Source: Mesorhizobium waimense
Lineage (GTDB): Bacteria; Pseudomonadota; Alphaproteobacteria; Rhizobiales; Rhizobiaceae
Assembly: GCF_003601975.1 (NCBI RefSeq)
Contig: NZ_QZWZ01000007.1
Span: 1 to 64,000, forward strand
Length of the DNA: 64,000 bases
Reading direction: 5' to 3'
The notes beneath the pieces are model-generated. The model searched no databases. It had not been told where the DNA came from and was given only the letters and a program-made list of their open reading frames with translations. Shown here piece after piece: positions 16,881-26,024 of this stretch (position 1 is the stretch's first letter; the number at the start of each line of letters is the position of its first letter). The position numbers and the translations under genes are program-made.

Positions 16881-17606
16881 TCAAGACGTCTTTTCGCCGA
16901 CCAGTTCAAAGCGCTCGAGCTCGCAGTGCTGGCCGACCACCGCCAGCACGTCCGTCGAGGGTTCTATCGCATCGGGTTGTTTCCATTCGAGGTTGAACGA
17001 AAACACGAAGCGCTCGCGGCCGGCGTCATGCTCCATGCCGACAAAGCGCGCCTCGTAGCCGAGCGGCCGCACCATCTCCTGGAGGTCGGGCGGCAACCCT
17101 TTCGCCCAGGAGACCGAAAGGATTGCGTGATGGTCGCGCGGGATCCGGAGATCGACCCATCTCAAGGCCTGAAGCGTCACCAGGGTCAGCAGCGTCGCAA
17201 TTCCCGCCAGGCCGAACTGGCCACCGCCAAAAGCCAGTCCGATCATCGTCATGATCCACATCGTGGCGGCGGTGGTGACGCCGGTCACGAGGTCGCCGCG
17301 CCGAAGGATGGCGCCGCCGCCGATGAAGCCGACGCCGGTCAGCACGCCGAGCGGAAATCGCAGCACATCCATGCGGCCGAAGGAGTCCGTTTCCTTGCCC
17401 GCTATGTCGAGCAGAATGTTGGCCTGGATCATGGCGATGGCAGCCGCAAGGCCAACCAGGATGGTCGTTCGAAGCCCGGCGGTGCGACCGCGCGACTCTC
17501 TGTTCAGGCCAATGAGGACGCCTGCCAGCAGCGTGAGCAGAAGCCGCGCGGCGAGGTCGGGCCAGGTCGGATGAAGCGGCATCTCGCAGCAAAACGGCTC
17601 GAACAT
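16881..17606 (-). CDS. MgtC/SapB family membrane protein
   Basis: A 241-residue inner-membrane protein with an MgtC domain: five or so hydrophobic segments, including LLLTLLAGVLIGLNRESRGRTAGLRT with the conserved Asn-Arg-Glu motif, then GVLTGVGFIGGGAILR and VTGVTTAATMWIMTMIGLAFG. A soluble C-terminal domain of about 80 residues follows. MgtC proteins are linked to magnesium limitation, pH stress and, in pathogens, survival in macrophages by acting on the F1Fo ATP synthase; which applies here is unknown. The ATG at 17606 is chosen because the longer frame would add a 57-residue Cys/Arg-rich tail without homology. It is divergent from the SorC-type regulator at 17803. Confidence 0.85.
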   Translation of the reverse strand: MFEPFCCEMPLHPTWPDLAARLLLTLLAGVLIGLNRESRGRTAGLRTTILVGLAAAIAMIQANILLDIAGKETDSFGRMDVLRFPLGVLTGVGFIGGGAILRRGDLVTGVTTAATMWIMTMIGLAFGGGQFGLAGIATLLTLVTLQALRWVDLRIPRDHHAILSVSWAKGLPPDLQEMVRPLGYEARFVGMEHDAGRERFVFSFNLEWKQPDAIEPSTDVLAVVGQHCELERFELVGEKTS

Positions 17607-17739
17607 CGTTCCATCTTGGCGGCTTAGACGCGCCGCGTCCTCGCATACATCGCATCCCCACCGTCTCTCAACATCGCTGGGGCAGTGATGGTTCCCCTTC
17701 GCTGACGCCACTCCTTTGCGCGATTTGAACACGCGGCGC

Positions 17740-17792
17740 TTGACTCCGGCAAAGCCTTGTGAAAAATTTTGCAACAACTGATAAAAATATCA
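17740..17792 (+). promoter_or_regulatory. Promoter/operator region of the polyol regulator gene
   Basis: TTGACT at 17740-17745 could be a -35 box, with AAAATT 17 bases later. An AT-rich imperfect palindrome centred on AAAAATTTTG lies at 17757-17777, followed by a perfect inverted repeat TGATA-AAAA-TATCA at 17779-17792, ten bases before the ATG of the SorC-type gene. These are candidate binding sites for that regulator. The same AAAAATTTTG core occurs at 32034-32043 upstream of the DeoR gene. Confidence 0.45.
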
Positions 17793-17802
17793 AAGGGTGG
17801 AA

Positions 17803-18777
17803 ATGGTTGGGTTCGGCAACGGCTTGCTGCGCGACGATGAGACCAGCATGGCGACCCGCGCCGCCTGGCTTCACTATGCCGGCGGCCTGACCCAGTCCGA
17901 GGTCGCCAAGCGGCTCGGCCTGACCAGCCTCAAGGCGCACCGCCTGATCACCAAGGCCAACCAGGAAGGGCTGGTCAAAGTCTATATCGACGGCGAGGTC
18001 TCCGAATGCGTCGCACTCGAGGACCAACTGTCCGGCCGCTACGGCCTCGACTATTGCGAGGTGGTGCCGGACTTCGATTCCGAGGACCTGCCGCTCAAGG
18101 CGCTGGGCATTGCCGGCGCGCAGTTCCTCAAGCGCGAGATCGAACGCGGCGAGGGCACGCTGATCGGCGTCGGCCACGGCCGCACGCTCGCCGCCTGCGT
18201 CGAATACCTGCCGCGCATATCGGCCGACGGGATCCGCTTCGTCTCGCTGCTCGGCGGCCTGACGCGAAAATTCTCGGCCAACCCGCATGACGTCATCCAT
18301 CGCCTTGCCGAACGCACCGGCGCCGAAGCCTATGTCATGCCGGTGCCGATGTTCGCCAACACCGCCGAGGACCGCACTGTGCTGCTCGGCCAGAAGGGCA
18401 TCAGCGAGGTCTTCGATCTCGCGAGGTGCGCCGACCTTTTGATCGCCGGCATCGGCACTGCCGAGCGCGAGGCTTCGCTCGTTGCCACTGGCATGATCGA
18501 GAAGGGCGAGATGGAGGAGACCCGTAGCAACGGCGCCGTCGGCGAGTTGCTCGGCCATTTCTTCGACGCGGCCGGAAAGCCGGTGGCGACGACGGTGTCC
18601 AGTCGGGCGCTGGCGCTGGCGCGCGAGGACATCGCCAACCGCAGGATTGTCGCCGTCGCCGGCGGCAAGGTGAAGGTTCGTGCCATTAAGTCAGTGCTGG
18701 AAGGCCGCTATCTCAAGGGCCTGATAACCGACGAGCGGACGGCGCGATCGCTCGTGGAGCAGACGCTGGTCGGGTAG
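17803..18777 (+). CDS. SorC/DeoR-family sugar-binding transcriptional regulator, EryD-like
   Basis: About 324 residues. The N-terminal helix-turn-helix (TRAAWLHYAGGLTQSEVAKRLGLTSLKAHRLITKA) is followed by the SorC effector domain related to sugar-phosphate isomerases (GTLIGVGHGRTLAACV, then ISADGIRFVSLLGGLTRK). In the Brucella and rhizobial ery loci a SorC protein (EryD) represses the operon until erythritol is present. Here the gene sits immediately before the polyol importer and eryA-like genes, so it is the likely pathway repressor. The ATG at 17803 is favoured (AAAGGG five bases upstream) over a GTG six bases earlier. Palindromic sequences lie just upstream. Assignment as eryD itself is not certain because a second SorC gene is at 46423. 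Confidence 0.8.
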   Translation: MVGFGNGLLRDDETSMATRAAWLHYAGGLTQSEVAKRLGLTSLKAHRLITKANQEGLVKVYIDGEVSECVALEDQLSGRYGLDYCEVVPDFDSEDLPLKALGIAGAQFLKREIERGEGTLIGVGHGRTLAACVEYLPRISADGIRFVSLLGGLTRKFSANPHDVIHRLAERTGAEAYVMPVPMFANTAEDRTVLLGQKGISEVFDLARCADLLIAGIGTAEREASLVATGMIEKGEMEETRSNGAVGELLGHFFDAAGKPVATTVSSRALALAREDIANRRIVAVAGGKVKVRAIKSVLEGRYLKGLITDERTARSLVEQTLVG

Positions 18778-18822
18778 CCGGCAATTTATTGGTTGAAACT
18801 ACCCTGTGGAGGAGAAGAGAAA

Positions 18823-20268
18823 ATGTATGAGAAAGAGAAAGACCTGATCGACGCGTTCATGCGCGGACAAGTCGATCGCCGCGGCCTGATCAGGGGCCTC
18901 GGCGCACTGGGCCTCGCCGCCGGAACGGCCGGCACGCTGCTCAACTTCGGACAGACCCGTGCGCTCGCCGCCGATTTCGACTGGCAGGCGCACAAGGGCA
19001 AGACCATCAAGCTCTTGCTCAACAAGCATCCCTATGCCGATGCGATGATCGCCAACCTCGAGAACTTCAAGCAACTGACCGGCATGAACGTCGTCTATGA
19101 CGTGTTCCCGGAAGACGTCTATTTCGACAAGGTCACCGCGGCACTGTCGGCGAGCTCGCCCGAATACGATGCCTTCATGACCGGCGCCTACATGACCTGG
19201 ACCTACGGCCCGGCCGGATGGATCACCGACCTCAATGAATGGATCAAGGATCCGGCCAAGACCAATCCGAACTATGCCTGGGACGACTTCCTGCCCGGCG
19301 TCAGGAATTCCTGCGCCTGGAACGGCAAGCCGGGCGGAGAGCTGGGTTCCGAGGATGCCAAGCAGTGGTGCATTCCGTGGGGCTTCGAGCAGAACAACAT
19401 CACCTACAATCATGGGATGTTCGAGAAGGCCGGCGTCAAGGTGCCCGGCAACATGGACGAGCTGGTCGCCGCGGCGGCCAAGCTCACCAAGGATGTCGGT
19501 GGCGGCGTCTACGGCATCGGCGTGCGCGGCTCGCGCTCCTGGGCGACGATCCATCCGGGCTTCCTGTCGGCCTACGCCAATTTCGACCAGAAGGACCTGA
19601 ACGTGTCGGCCGACGGCAAACTGTCGGCCGCCATGAACACCGCCGAATCCAAGGCCTTCCACAAGCAGTGGGTGCAGATGATCCAGGAGAGCGGTCCCAA
19701 GGACTGGTCGACCTACACCTGGTACCAGGTCGGCACCGATCTCGGCGCCGGCGCCTCGGCGATGATCTTCGACGCCGACATCCTCGGCTACTTCATGAAT
19801 GGCGGCGACAACAAGATGGCCGGCAAGCTCGCCTTCGCCGGCTTCAAGGCCAATCCGGCCGCCAAGGCACCGACCCCGAACATCTGGATCTGGTCGCTGT
19901 CGATGTCCAACTTCTCCAAGGACAAGGACGCCACCTGGTACTTCATGCAATGGGCCTCCGGACCAGAGCATGCGCTGTTCGGCGCCACCAAGATGGACTT
20001 CGTCAATCCGGTTCGGCAGTCGGTCTGGAAGGACGATGTGTTCCGCGAGAAGCTGAACAAGAGCTATCCTGGCTATGTCGAGATGTTCGATGCTTCGGCA
20101 CCGGGCGCCAGCATCAAGTTCACGGCGCAGCCGCTGTTCTTCGACCTCACCACCGAATGGGCGGCGACGCTGCAGAAGATGGTGGCCAAGGAAGTGCCGA
20201 TCGACGAGGGCCTCGACAAGCTGGCCGAGAGCATCAATGGTCAACTTAAGGAAGCTGGTCTCGGCTAA
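18823..20268 (+). CDS. ABC polyol transporter substrate-binding protein (family 1)
   Basis: A 481-residue periplasmic binding protein. The N-terminus MYEKEKDLIDAFMRGQVDRR is long and charged, then a hydrophobic core LIRGLGALGLAAGTAGTLL runs to ALAA; the Arg-Arg pair before the core suggests export by the Tat route. The mature part is a family 1 solute-binding protein (SSPEYDAFMTGAYMTW, NNITYNHGMFEKAGVKVP). The start at 18823 has GGAGGAG nine bases upstream. It follows the SorC gene by 45 bp and precedes two permeases and two ATPases, a layout like the rhizobial glycerol importer (glpV/S/T/P/Q) and related polyol systems. The ligand is inferred to be erythritol or a similar short polyol. Confidence 0.85.
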   Translation: MYEKEKDLIDAFMRGQVDRRGLIRGLGALGLAAGTAGTLLNFGQTRALAADFDWQAHKGKTIKLLLNKHPYADAMIANLENFKQLTGMNVVYDVFPEDVYFDKVTAALSASSPEYDAFMTGAYMTWTYGPAGWITDLNEWIKDPAKTNPNYAWDDFLPGVRNSCAWNGKPGGELGSEDAKQWCIPWGFEQNNITYNHGMFEKAGVKVPGNMDELVAAAAKLTKDVGGGVYGIGVRGSRSWATIHPGFLSAYANFDQKDLNVSADGKLSAAMNTAESKAFHKQWVQMIQESGPKDWSTYTWYQVGTDLGAGASAMIFDADILGYFMNGGDNKMAGKLAFAGFKANPAAKAPTPNIWIWSLSMSNFSKDKDATWYFMQWASGPEHALFGATKMDFVNPVRQSVWKDDVFREKLNKSYPGYVEMFDASAPGASIKFTAQPLFFDLTTEWAATLQKMVAKEVPIDEGLDKLAESINGQLKEAGLG

Positions 20269-20330
20269 ATCGCGTGGCGTCTGGCCTGTTCCGGCGGGCC
20301 AGTTCGACCACGCAGTTCTAGGTTTGCGAC

Positions 20331-20397
20331 GCGGTGCCTGATGGCACCGCCAATTCGCCCGACCGGCCGCCTGGCTCCCTGGGCGGCCGGCAGGGCG
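20331..20397 (+). terminator. Two consecutive hairpins between binding-protein and permease genes
   Basis: Hairpin one: GCGGTGCC (20331-20338) pairs with GGCACCGC (20343-20350) around TGAT. Hairpin two: CCGGCCGCC (20363-20371) pairs with GGCGGCCGG (20382-20390), extended by CGCCC/GGGCG on the outside. They fill the 140-bp gap after the binding-protein gene, have no T-run, and probably give segmental mRNA stability, as at 5142-5174. Confidence 0.55.
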
Positions 20398-20411
20398 AAG
20401 CAACAGGAATG

Positions 20412-21347
20412 ATGGAGCAGCAGATGACTGCGGCGACAGTACAGAGGGTCAGACCCTCCGGCTTCAGGATCAGCAAGCGGGTTCTGCCCTATCTCCTCAG
20501 CCTACCGGCCCTGCTGGTCTGCATCGGTATACTGATCCCGTTCCTGACTTCAGTGGTCTATTCGTTCCAGCGCTACCGGCTGAGTCAGCCCTGGGCGCGG
20601 CAGTTCAACTGGGGCGACAACTACATCTCCTTCTTCACCGACCCGAAATTCTGGAACACACTGCAGGTGTCGCTGCTCTATGCCGGCATCACCGTCGTGC
20701 TCGAACTGCTGCTCGGCCTCGCCATCGCCATGCTGCTGCAGAAGCGCTCGACACTGAACAACTTCATTTCGATCATGCTCTTGATGCCGCTGATGACGGC
20801 GCCGGCGCTCGCAGCACTCATGTGGAAGCTGATGACCAATCCGGGCTTCGGCGTGCTGAGCTATCTCGCCAGCCTCATCGGCCTGCAGGATTTCCGCTGG
20901 GCCTCCTCGCCGTCGACGGCGCTTTTGACCGTCGTGCTGGTCGACATCTGGGTCTACACGCCCTTCATCATGATCCTTTTGCTGGCCGGCCTGCGCAGCC
21001 TGCCGACGCAGCCCTTCGAGGCGGCCGCCCTTGACGGCGTGCCGCGCAGCTTCGTCTTCTTCCGCATCACCCTGCCGATGCTGACGCCCTACATCCTGAC
21101 GGCGACGCTGTTTCGCCTGCTCGATTCCATCCAGCAGTTCGACATCATCTATGCGATGACCCAAGGGGGGCCCGGCGACACGCTGACCGTGTTCCAAGTC
21201 GAGGCCTATCTCAACTTCTTCCAGTCGACCAATGTCGGCCGCTCGGCGGCGCTGATGATCATCCTGTGGGCGATCACTTATTTCCTGTCGAACATCTTCA
21301 TCAAGAACTGGCTGCGGCTGCGCGAACGCGCCCGCGGGCAGGCATAG
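20412..21347 (+). CDS. ABC polyol transporter permease 1
   Basis: A roughly 311-residue inner-membrane permease of the MalF class with six helices, the first being LPYLLSLPALLVCIGILIPF. The coupling loop reads FEAAALDGVPRSFVFFRITLPML. Several Met codons lie at the start: AGGA touches the ATG at 20409, leaving a workable spacing for 20412, while GGAG six bases before 20424 supports that later ATG. The choice between 20412 and 20424 is uncertain and changes only four residues. The next permease begins nine bases after the stop. Confidence 0.87.
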   Translation: MEQQMTAATVQRVRPSGFRISKRVLPYLLSLPALLVCIGILIPFLTSVVYSFQRYRLSQPWARQFNWGDNYISFFTDPKFWNTLQVSLLYAGITVVLELLLGLAIAMLLQKRSTLNNFISIMLLMPLMTAPALAALMWKLMTNPGFGVLSYLASLIGLQDFRWASSPSTALLTVVLVDIWVYTPFIMILLLAGLRSLPTQPFEAAALDGVPRSFVFFRITLPMLTPYILTATLFRLLDSIQQFDIIYAMTQGGPGDTLTVFQVEAYLNFFQSTNVGRSAALMIILWAITYFLSNIFIKNWLRLRERARGQA

Positions 21348-21356
21348 GAGGCCGGG

Positions 21357-22214
21357 ATGGAACACACCTCGCTTCTCGAACGCATCCTGCGCGGCATTGC
21401 GCTGACGCTGGTCGTCATCTTCTTCATGTTCCCGATCGTCTGGATCTTCATGATGTCGTTCCAGACCAACGAGACCATCCTGCGCATTCCGCCGCAGCTG
21501 GTCTTCGAGCCGACGCTGGCCAACTACACCGCTCTGATCACCGGCAAGCTGACGACGGTGTCCGGCACGCTCGACATCGCCTTCATGCGCAACCTGTGGA
21601 ATTCGGTGTTCCTGTCGGTCACTTCTGTTGCCGTCGCGCTGCTGCTCGGTGTTCCCGCCGCCTACGCCTTTGCCCGCCACAAGTTCCGCGGCTCGGAGGA
21701 CATCGCCTTCACGCTGCTGTCGTTCCGCTTCGCGCCGGCACTGCTGGTGCTCCTGCCGCTCACCCTCTATTTCCAGAAGCTTGGGCTCGCCAACACCTAT
21801 TTCGGCCTGATCTGGGTCTACCAGTTGATCTGCCTGCCGCTGATCCTGTGGATCGTGCGCGGCTACTTCGAGGACATTCCAGCCGACATCGAATACGCCT
21901 ATCGCATCGGCGGCCATTCCTGGTTCGCCACCTTCCGCAAGATCGCGCTGCCGCTCGCCGGCCCGGGCATTGCGGCTGCCGGCCTGCTCGCCTTCATCTT
22001 TGCCTGGAACAATTTCGTCTTCGCGCTGGTGCTGGCTTCGGCCGACAAGCAGCCGGTGACCGTCGGCGCGCTTGCCTTCATCACCTCGTCGGGCATCCAG
22101 TACGGCCAGATCTCGGCCGCGATCGTGCTGTCGATCACGCCGACGCTGGCGCTTGCCCTCTATGCCCAGCGCTATCTCGTCGAAGGCCTGTCGCTCGGCG
22201 CGGTGAAAGGATAG
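21357..22214 (+). CDS. ABC polyol transporter permease 2
   Basis: A 285-residue MalG-class permease with six predicted helices, starting with the segment GIALTLVVIFFMFPIVWIFM. The coupling loop is DIEYAYRIGGHSWFATFRKIALP, where the usual EAA is replaced by EYAYRIGG, as in several polyol importers. GGAGG lies just before the ATG. It pairs with the previous permease and is followed after four bases by the first ATPase gene. Confidence 0.87.
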   Translation: MEHTSLLERILRGIALTLVVIFFMFPIVWIFMMSFQTNETILRIPPQLVFEPTLANYTALITGKLTTVSGTLDIAFMRNLWNSVFLSVTSVAVALLLGVPAAYAFARHKFRGSEDIAFTLLSFRFAPALLVLLPLTLYFQKLGLANTYFGLIWVYQLICLPLILWIVRGYFEDIPADIEYAYRIGGHSWFATFRKIALPLAGPGIAAAGLLAFIFAWNNFVFALVLASADKQPVTVGALAFITSSGIQYGQISAAIVLSITPTLALALYAQRYLVEGLSLGAVKG

Positions 22215-22218
22215 TCCG

Positions 22219-23337
22219 ATGGCAAGCCTTGAACTGAAGAACGTCGTCAAGCGCTACAAGAGCCAGACTGTGCTCGACGATCTGTCGCTGACCGTCGCCG
22301 ACGGCGAGACGCTGGTGCTGTTCGGGCCGTCCGGCGCCGGCAAGACGGTGCTGCTGCGCCTCGTCGCCGGCGTCATCGATCCCGATGAGGGCAAGATCCT
22401 CATCGACGGCGAGGACATGACCGACGTCGATGCCGAATTCCGCGGCGTCGGTATGGCGTTCCAGAATTTCGCGCTGTTCCCGCATATGACCGCCTTCGAC
22501 AACATCGCGACGCCGCTCGAAGCCAGGCACTCCTCGCAAGGCGTGATCAAGGCCGGCGTCGAAAGCGTCGCCAAATTGCTCAAGATCGACCATGTGCTGA
22601 GCCACAAGCCGCGCGCCCTGTCCAACGGCCAGAAGCAGCGCACCGCGCTTGCCCGCGCTCTGGTCGGTTCGCCGCCGCTGCTGCTGCTTGACGATCCCTT
22701 GCGCAACGTCGATGCCAAATTGCGCTTCGAGATGCGGCTCGAACTGCCGAGGCTTCTGCACGATCGTGGCGCGACCGTCATCTACGTCACCCAGGACTAC
22801 AAGGAGGCCATGGCGCTCGGCAACCGCATCGCGGTGATGTCGCAAGGCGTCATCAGGCAGCTCGGCACGCCCGAGCAGATCTATCGCGAGCCGGCTAACA
22901 TCGAGATCGCCAGGCTGTTCGGCGACCCGACCATCAATCTGCTCGACGTCAAGCCGGCGCGCGACGCCAAGGGCATCTATGTCGGCCTGTCGAACGTCCA
23001 GGTGCATCTCGCCGGCGCCTTTGAGACGGCGGTCGGGCGCGAATGCGTCATCGGGCTGCGGCCCGAGGCGCTGAGCTTCGCCGGCGAAGGCACGCCCGGC
23101 GCTTTCCCCGTGACGGTCGAGGCCGAGACGCCGCTCAACGAAAAGATCGTCACGCTGGTGCGCACCGTGCGCGGCCGCGAAATCCTGGTCTCGCGCCCGG
23201 CCGGAACCCCGGGCCAGGCCGAAGGCAAGGCCCACATCGCCGTCGACAGCAAAAGCGCGCTTCTGTTCGATCATGCGAGCGGCGAGCGCATCGGCGCGAA
23301 CAAGGTCGTCAATTTGCGCAGCGGAGAAGCGGCATGA
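22219..23337 (+). CDS. ABC transporter ATPase with degenerate catalytic residues (first of a pair)
   Basis: A 372-residue MalK-like nucleotide-binding subunit. Walker A GPSGAGKT (36-43) and Q-loop Gln82 are normal, but three catalytic features are altered: the signature is LSNGQ (134-138), Walker B ends Asp158-Asp159 (DDP rather than DEP), and the switch histidine is Gln192 (TQDY rather than THD). It can probably bind ATP but hydrolyse it poorly. It overlaps the second ATPase gene by four bases, and the second protein keeps the Glu and His missing here, so the two likely form a heterodimer with one active site. Rhizobial glycerol importers also use two ATPases (GlpS and GlpT); whether those carry the same changes should be checked. 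Confidence 0.85.
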   Translation: MASLELKNVVKRYKSQTVLDDLSLTVADGETLVLFGPSGAGKTVLLRLVAGVIDPDEGKILIDGEDMTDVDAEFRGVGMAFQNFALFPHMTAFDNIATPLEARHSSQGVIKAGVESVAKLLKIDHVLSHKPRALSNGQKQRTALARALVGSPPLLLLDDPLRNVDAKLRFEMRLELPRLLHDRGATVIYVTQDYKEAMALGNRIAVMSQGVIRQLGTPEQIYREPANIEIARLFGDPTINLLDVKPARDAKGIYVGLSNVQVHLAGAFETAVGRECVIGLRPEALSFAGEGTPGAFPVTVEAETPLNEKIVTLVRTVRGREILVSRPAGTPGQAEGKAHIAVDSKSALLFDHASGERIGANKVVNLRSGEAA

Positions 23338-24458
23338 GCGCCAGCGCAATCACCCTTTCCGGCGTCGACAAGTTCTACGGTCCAATCGACCGTGGCGTGC
23401 ACGCGGTCAAGAACCTGACGATGGAGATCGCCAAGGGCGAGATCGTGGCGCTGCTCGGCTCGTCCGGTTGCGGCAAGACCTCGACATTGCGCATGATCGC
23501 CGGCTTCGAGGAGATCTCGCGCGGCGCGATCTCGGTTGGCGGCCGCAAGGTGCACACGCTGGCGCCGGTCAAGCGCAATGTGGCGATGGCCTTTGAGGGC
23601 TATTCGCTCTATCCGCCGCTCACCGTACGCGAGAACATGGCCTTCGCCCTGAAGGCGGCGAGGCTGCCGAAGAGCGAGGTCGACGCCAAGGTCGCCAGCA
23701 TCGCCAAGCTGCTCGAGATCGAGGACATCCTCGAGCGCTATCCGAGCTTCATCTCCGGTGGCCAGCAGCAGCGCGCCAGCCTCGGCCGGGCGCTGATCCG
23801 CAATGCCGACCTGCATCTACTCGACGAGCCGATGGGCCAGCTCGAACCGCAGCTGCGCGCCGTGCTGCGCGGCCGCATCAAGCACTTCATCAAGGAGCGC
23901 GGCCTGACCGCGATCCTGGTCACCCACGACCAGACCGAGGCCAACGCGCTGGCCGACCGCATCGCGGTGATGGAGGGCGGCGTGCTGCAGCAGTTCGACA
24001 CGCCCGACATGATCAAGCAGCGGCCGGCCAATTTGTTCACCGGCACCTTCGTCGGCGAACCGCCGATGAACGTCTTCGAGGCCTATGTCGGCAATGCCGC
24101 CGGCAAGATCAGTCTGAGGCTGCCCGATGGGCTGTCGCTCGACTATGACCACGACGCTTTCAGCGCCCCGGTCCGCGACCAGTTGCTCAACCGCGAGCGC
24201 GTGGTGATCGGCGTCAGGCCCTATGCGGTGCGCCGCTCCAAGGAGGGCGTGCCGGCCACCGTCTCGGCCAACCAGTGGCTCGGCGACCAGACGCATATCG
24301 CCGCCGATTTCGCCGGCGGCTCGCTGGTCCTGGTCGAGCACGACCGCACCCGCCTGGAACTGGGCGCGCCGATCAATGTCAGCATCGACCCGAAGAACCT
24401 GCATGTCTTCGACCAGGCGAGCGGCAATGCGATTTCGCACGGGATGGAGCTTGCCTGA
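23334..24458 (+). CDS. ABC transporter ATPase with altered Q-loop (second of a pair)
   Basis: A 374-residue MalK-like ATPase starting with ATG at 23334, overlapping the previous gene (ATGA). Walker A is GSSGCGKT (42-49), signature ISGGQQQR (140-147), Walker B DEP with Asp164-Glu165, and switch His198 in THDQ, so catalytic residues are present. The Q-loop, however, reads FEGYSLYP with Glu88 in place of the invariant Gln, and the D-loop reads MGQLEP instead of SNLDA. It complements the degenerate partner: its Walker site and the partner's signature would form the hydrolytic site. A C-terminal regulatory domain follows residue 240. Its stop overlaps the eryA start by one base. Confidence 0.85.
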   Translation: MSASAITLSGVDKFYGPIDRGVHAVKNLTMEIAKGEIVALLGSSGCGKTSTLRMIAGFEEISRGAISVGGRKVHTLAPVKRNVAMAFEGYSLYPPLTVRENMAFALKAARLPKSEVDAKVASIAKLLEIEDILERYPSFISGGQQQRASLGRALIRNADLHLLDEPMGQLEPQLRAVLRGRIKHFIKERGLTAILVTHDQTEANALADRIAVMEGGVLQQFDTPDMIKQRPANLFTGTFVGEPPMNVFEAYVGNAAGKISLRLPDGLSLDYDHDAFSAPVRDQLLNRERVVIGVRPYAVRRSKEGVPATVSANQWLGDQTHIAADFAGGSLVLVEHDRTRLELGAPINVSIDPKNLHVFDQASGNAISHGMELA

Positions 24459-26014
24459 TGCGGGATGTGCTGATCGGCATCGACGCCGGCACGTCTGTCA
24501 TCAAGTCCGTCGCCTTCGACACGGCGGGCCGGCAGATCGCAGCTGCGGCGCTGCCGAACAAATACGAGACACTGCCTGGCGGCGGCGCCGAGCAGGATCT
24601 GGCGCGCACCTGGGCCGATACGGCGACCACGTTGCGCCAGCTTGCCGACAAGGTGCCGGATCTCGCCAGCCGCGTCATCGCCATCGCGGTGACCGGGCAG
24701 GGCGATGGCACCTGGCTGATCGACAAGGATGGCGAGCCGGTCGCCAAGGGCTGGCTGTGGCTCGACGCGCGCTCCGCTGCGGTGGTCGAGGAGATCCGCG
24801 CCCGACCCGAGGACCGGCTGCGCTTCGAGAAGACCGGCAGCGGTCTTGCCGCCTGCCAGCAGGGATCGCAGTTCGCCTTCATCAAGCGCACCATGCCGGC
24901 CATGCTCGCGAGCGCCGCGACGGCGTTCCACTGCAAGGACTGGCTCTATTTCCGGCTGACCGGCGAGCGAGCCACCGATCCTTCGGAAGGGACCTTCACC
25001 TTCGGCGACTTCCGCACCCGCGACTATTCCGACGATGTGCTCGATGTGCTCGGCGTCGCCGATCTCCGGCATCTCCTGCCGCCGATCGTTGATGGCACCA
25101 GGCAAAGCGCTGCGCTGTCCAAGGCGGCGGCCGACGTCACCGGCCTGCTTGCCGGCACGCCGGTCGTGCTCGCCTATGTCGACGTCGTCTGCACCGCCCT
25201 CGGCGCTGGCCTGTTCGACCGGCAGCGCAAACCGGGCTGCACCATCATCGGCTCGACCGGCATGCATATGCGGCTTGCCGAGACCCCCGACGAGGTTCAG
25301 CTGAATGAGGCCGCGACCGGCTACACGATGGCGATGCCGGCGCCTGGCGTGTTCGCGCAACTCCAGTCGAACATGGCGGCGACGCTCAACATCGACTGGG
25401 TGCTCGGCCTCGCCTCCGGCATCCTCGCTTCGCAAGGGATTTCGCGCACGAATGGCGAGATGATCGCGCTTGTCGACCAGTGGATCGCATCCTCGCAGCC
25501 GGCCTCGATGATCTACCAGCCCTACGTGTCGGAGGCCGGCGAGCGCGGCCCATTCGTCGACGCCAATGCCAGGGCCGGCTTCGTCGGCATTTCCTCACGC
25601 CACGGCTATGCCGACATGGTGCGTGCCGTCTTCGAAGGGCTGGCCTTCGCGGCGCGCGATTGCTACGCCGCGATGGGTCCATTGCCCAAGGAAATCCGCC
25701 TCACCGGCGGCGCGGCGAGAAGCCCGGCCTTGCGCAAAATCCTGGGTGCCGCGGTCGGCGCCGACATCCGCACCAGCGAGCGCGAGGAAGCGGGCGCGGC
25801 GGGTGCCGCCATGATCGCGGCGGTGTGCGTCGGCCAATACGCATCGATGGACGATTGCGTCGCCGAATGGGTGACGCCGCTGCTCGGCCCGGCCGAGCCG
25901 AGCGACCAAAAGCTTGCCGCCATCTACGAGGCGATGGCCCCGTCCTACACATTGGCGCATGAGGCGCTGCGTCCGGTCTGGCGGTCGATGGCCGCCGCGC
26001 CGAAGGCAAATTGA
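24458..26014 (+). CDS. eryA: Erythritol kinase (FGGY family)
   Basis: A 518-residue cytoplasmic sugar kinase. The N-terminal phosphate motif is IGIDAGTSVIKSVAFDTAGR and a second is GSTGMHMR near 268. The C-terminal adenosine-binding region has IRLTGGAARSPALRKILGAAV. These are FGGY-family signatures, and the overall sequence resembles Brucella EryA, which phosphorylates erythritol to L-erythritol 4-phosphate using ATP. The start ATG shares one base with the upstream ATPase stop (TGATG), so transport and phosphorylation are translationally linked. The next steps, EryB and EryC, are encoded downstream, which strongly supports the name over xylulokinase or glycerol kinase. A closely related tetritol or pentitol substrate cannot be excluded. 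Confidence 0.82.
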   Translation: MRDVLIGIDAGTSVIKSVAFDTAGRQIAAAALPNKYETLPGGGAEQDLARTWADTATTLRQLADKVPDLASRVIAIAVTGQGDGTWLIDKDGEPVAKGWLWLDARSAAVVEEIRARPEDRLRFEKTGSGLAACQQGSQFAFIKRTMPAMLASAATAFHCKDWLYFRLTGERATDPSEGTFTFGDFRTRDYSDDVLDVLGVADLRHLLPPIVDGTRQSAALSKAAADVTGLLAGTPVVLAYVDVVCTALGAGLFDRQRKPGCTIIGSTGMHMRLAETPDEVQLNEAATGYTMAMPAPGVFAQLQSNMAATLNIDWVLGLASGILASQGISRTNGEMIALVDQWIASSQPASMIYQPYVSEAGERGPFVDANARAGFVGISSRHGYADMVRAVFEGLAFAARDCYAAMGPLPKEIRLTGGAARSPALRKILGAAVGADIRTSEREEAGAAGAAMIAAVCVGQYASMDDCVAEWVTPLLGPAEPSDQKLAAIYEAMAPSYTLAHEALRPVWRSMAAAPKAN

Positions 26015-26024
26015 GAAGTCGAGC

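Noticed and set aside
17607..17777. 57-residue N-terminal extension of the MgtC protein
   Set aside because: Charged, Cys-containing sequence without similarity to MgtC. It would also run into the SorC promoter region.
24275..24457. Longer start for the FGGY kinase
   Set aside because: The extension would overlap the upstream ATPase gene by 61 codons and adds an Arg-rich tail. The TGATG junction at 24456-24460 gives the conserved MRDVLIGIDAGTS start.
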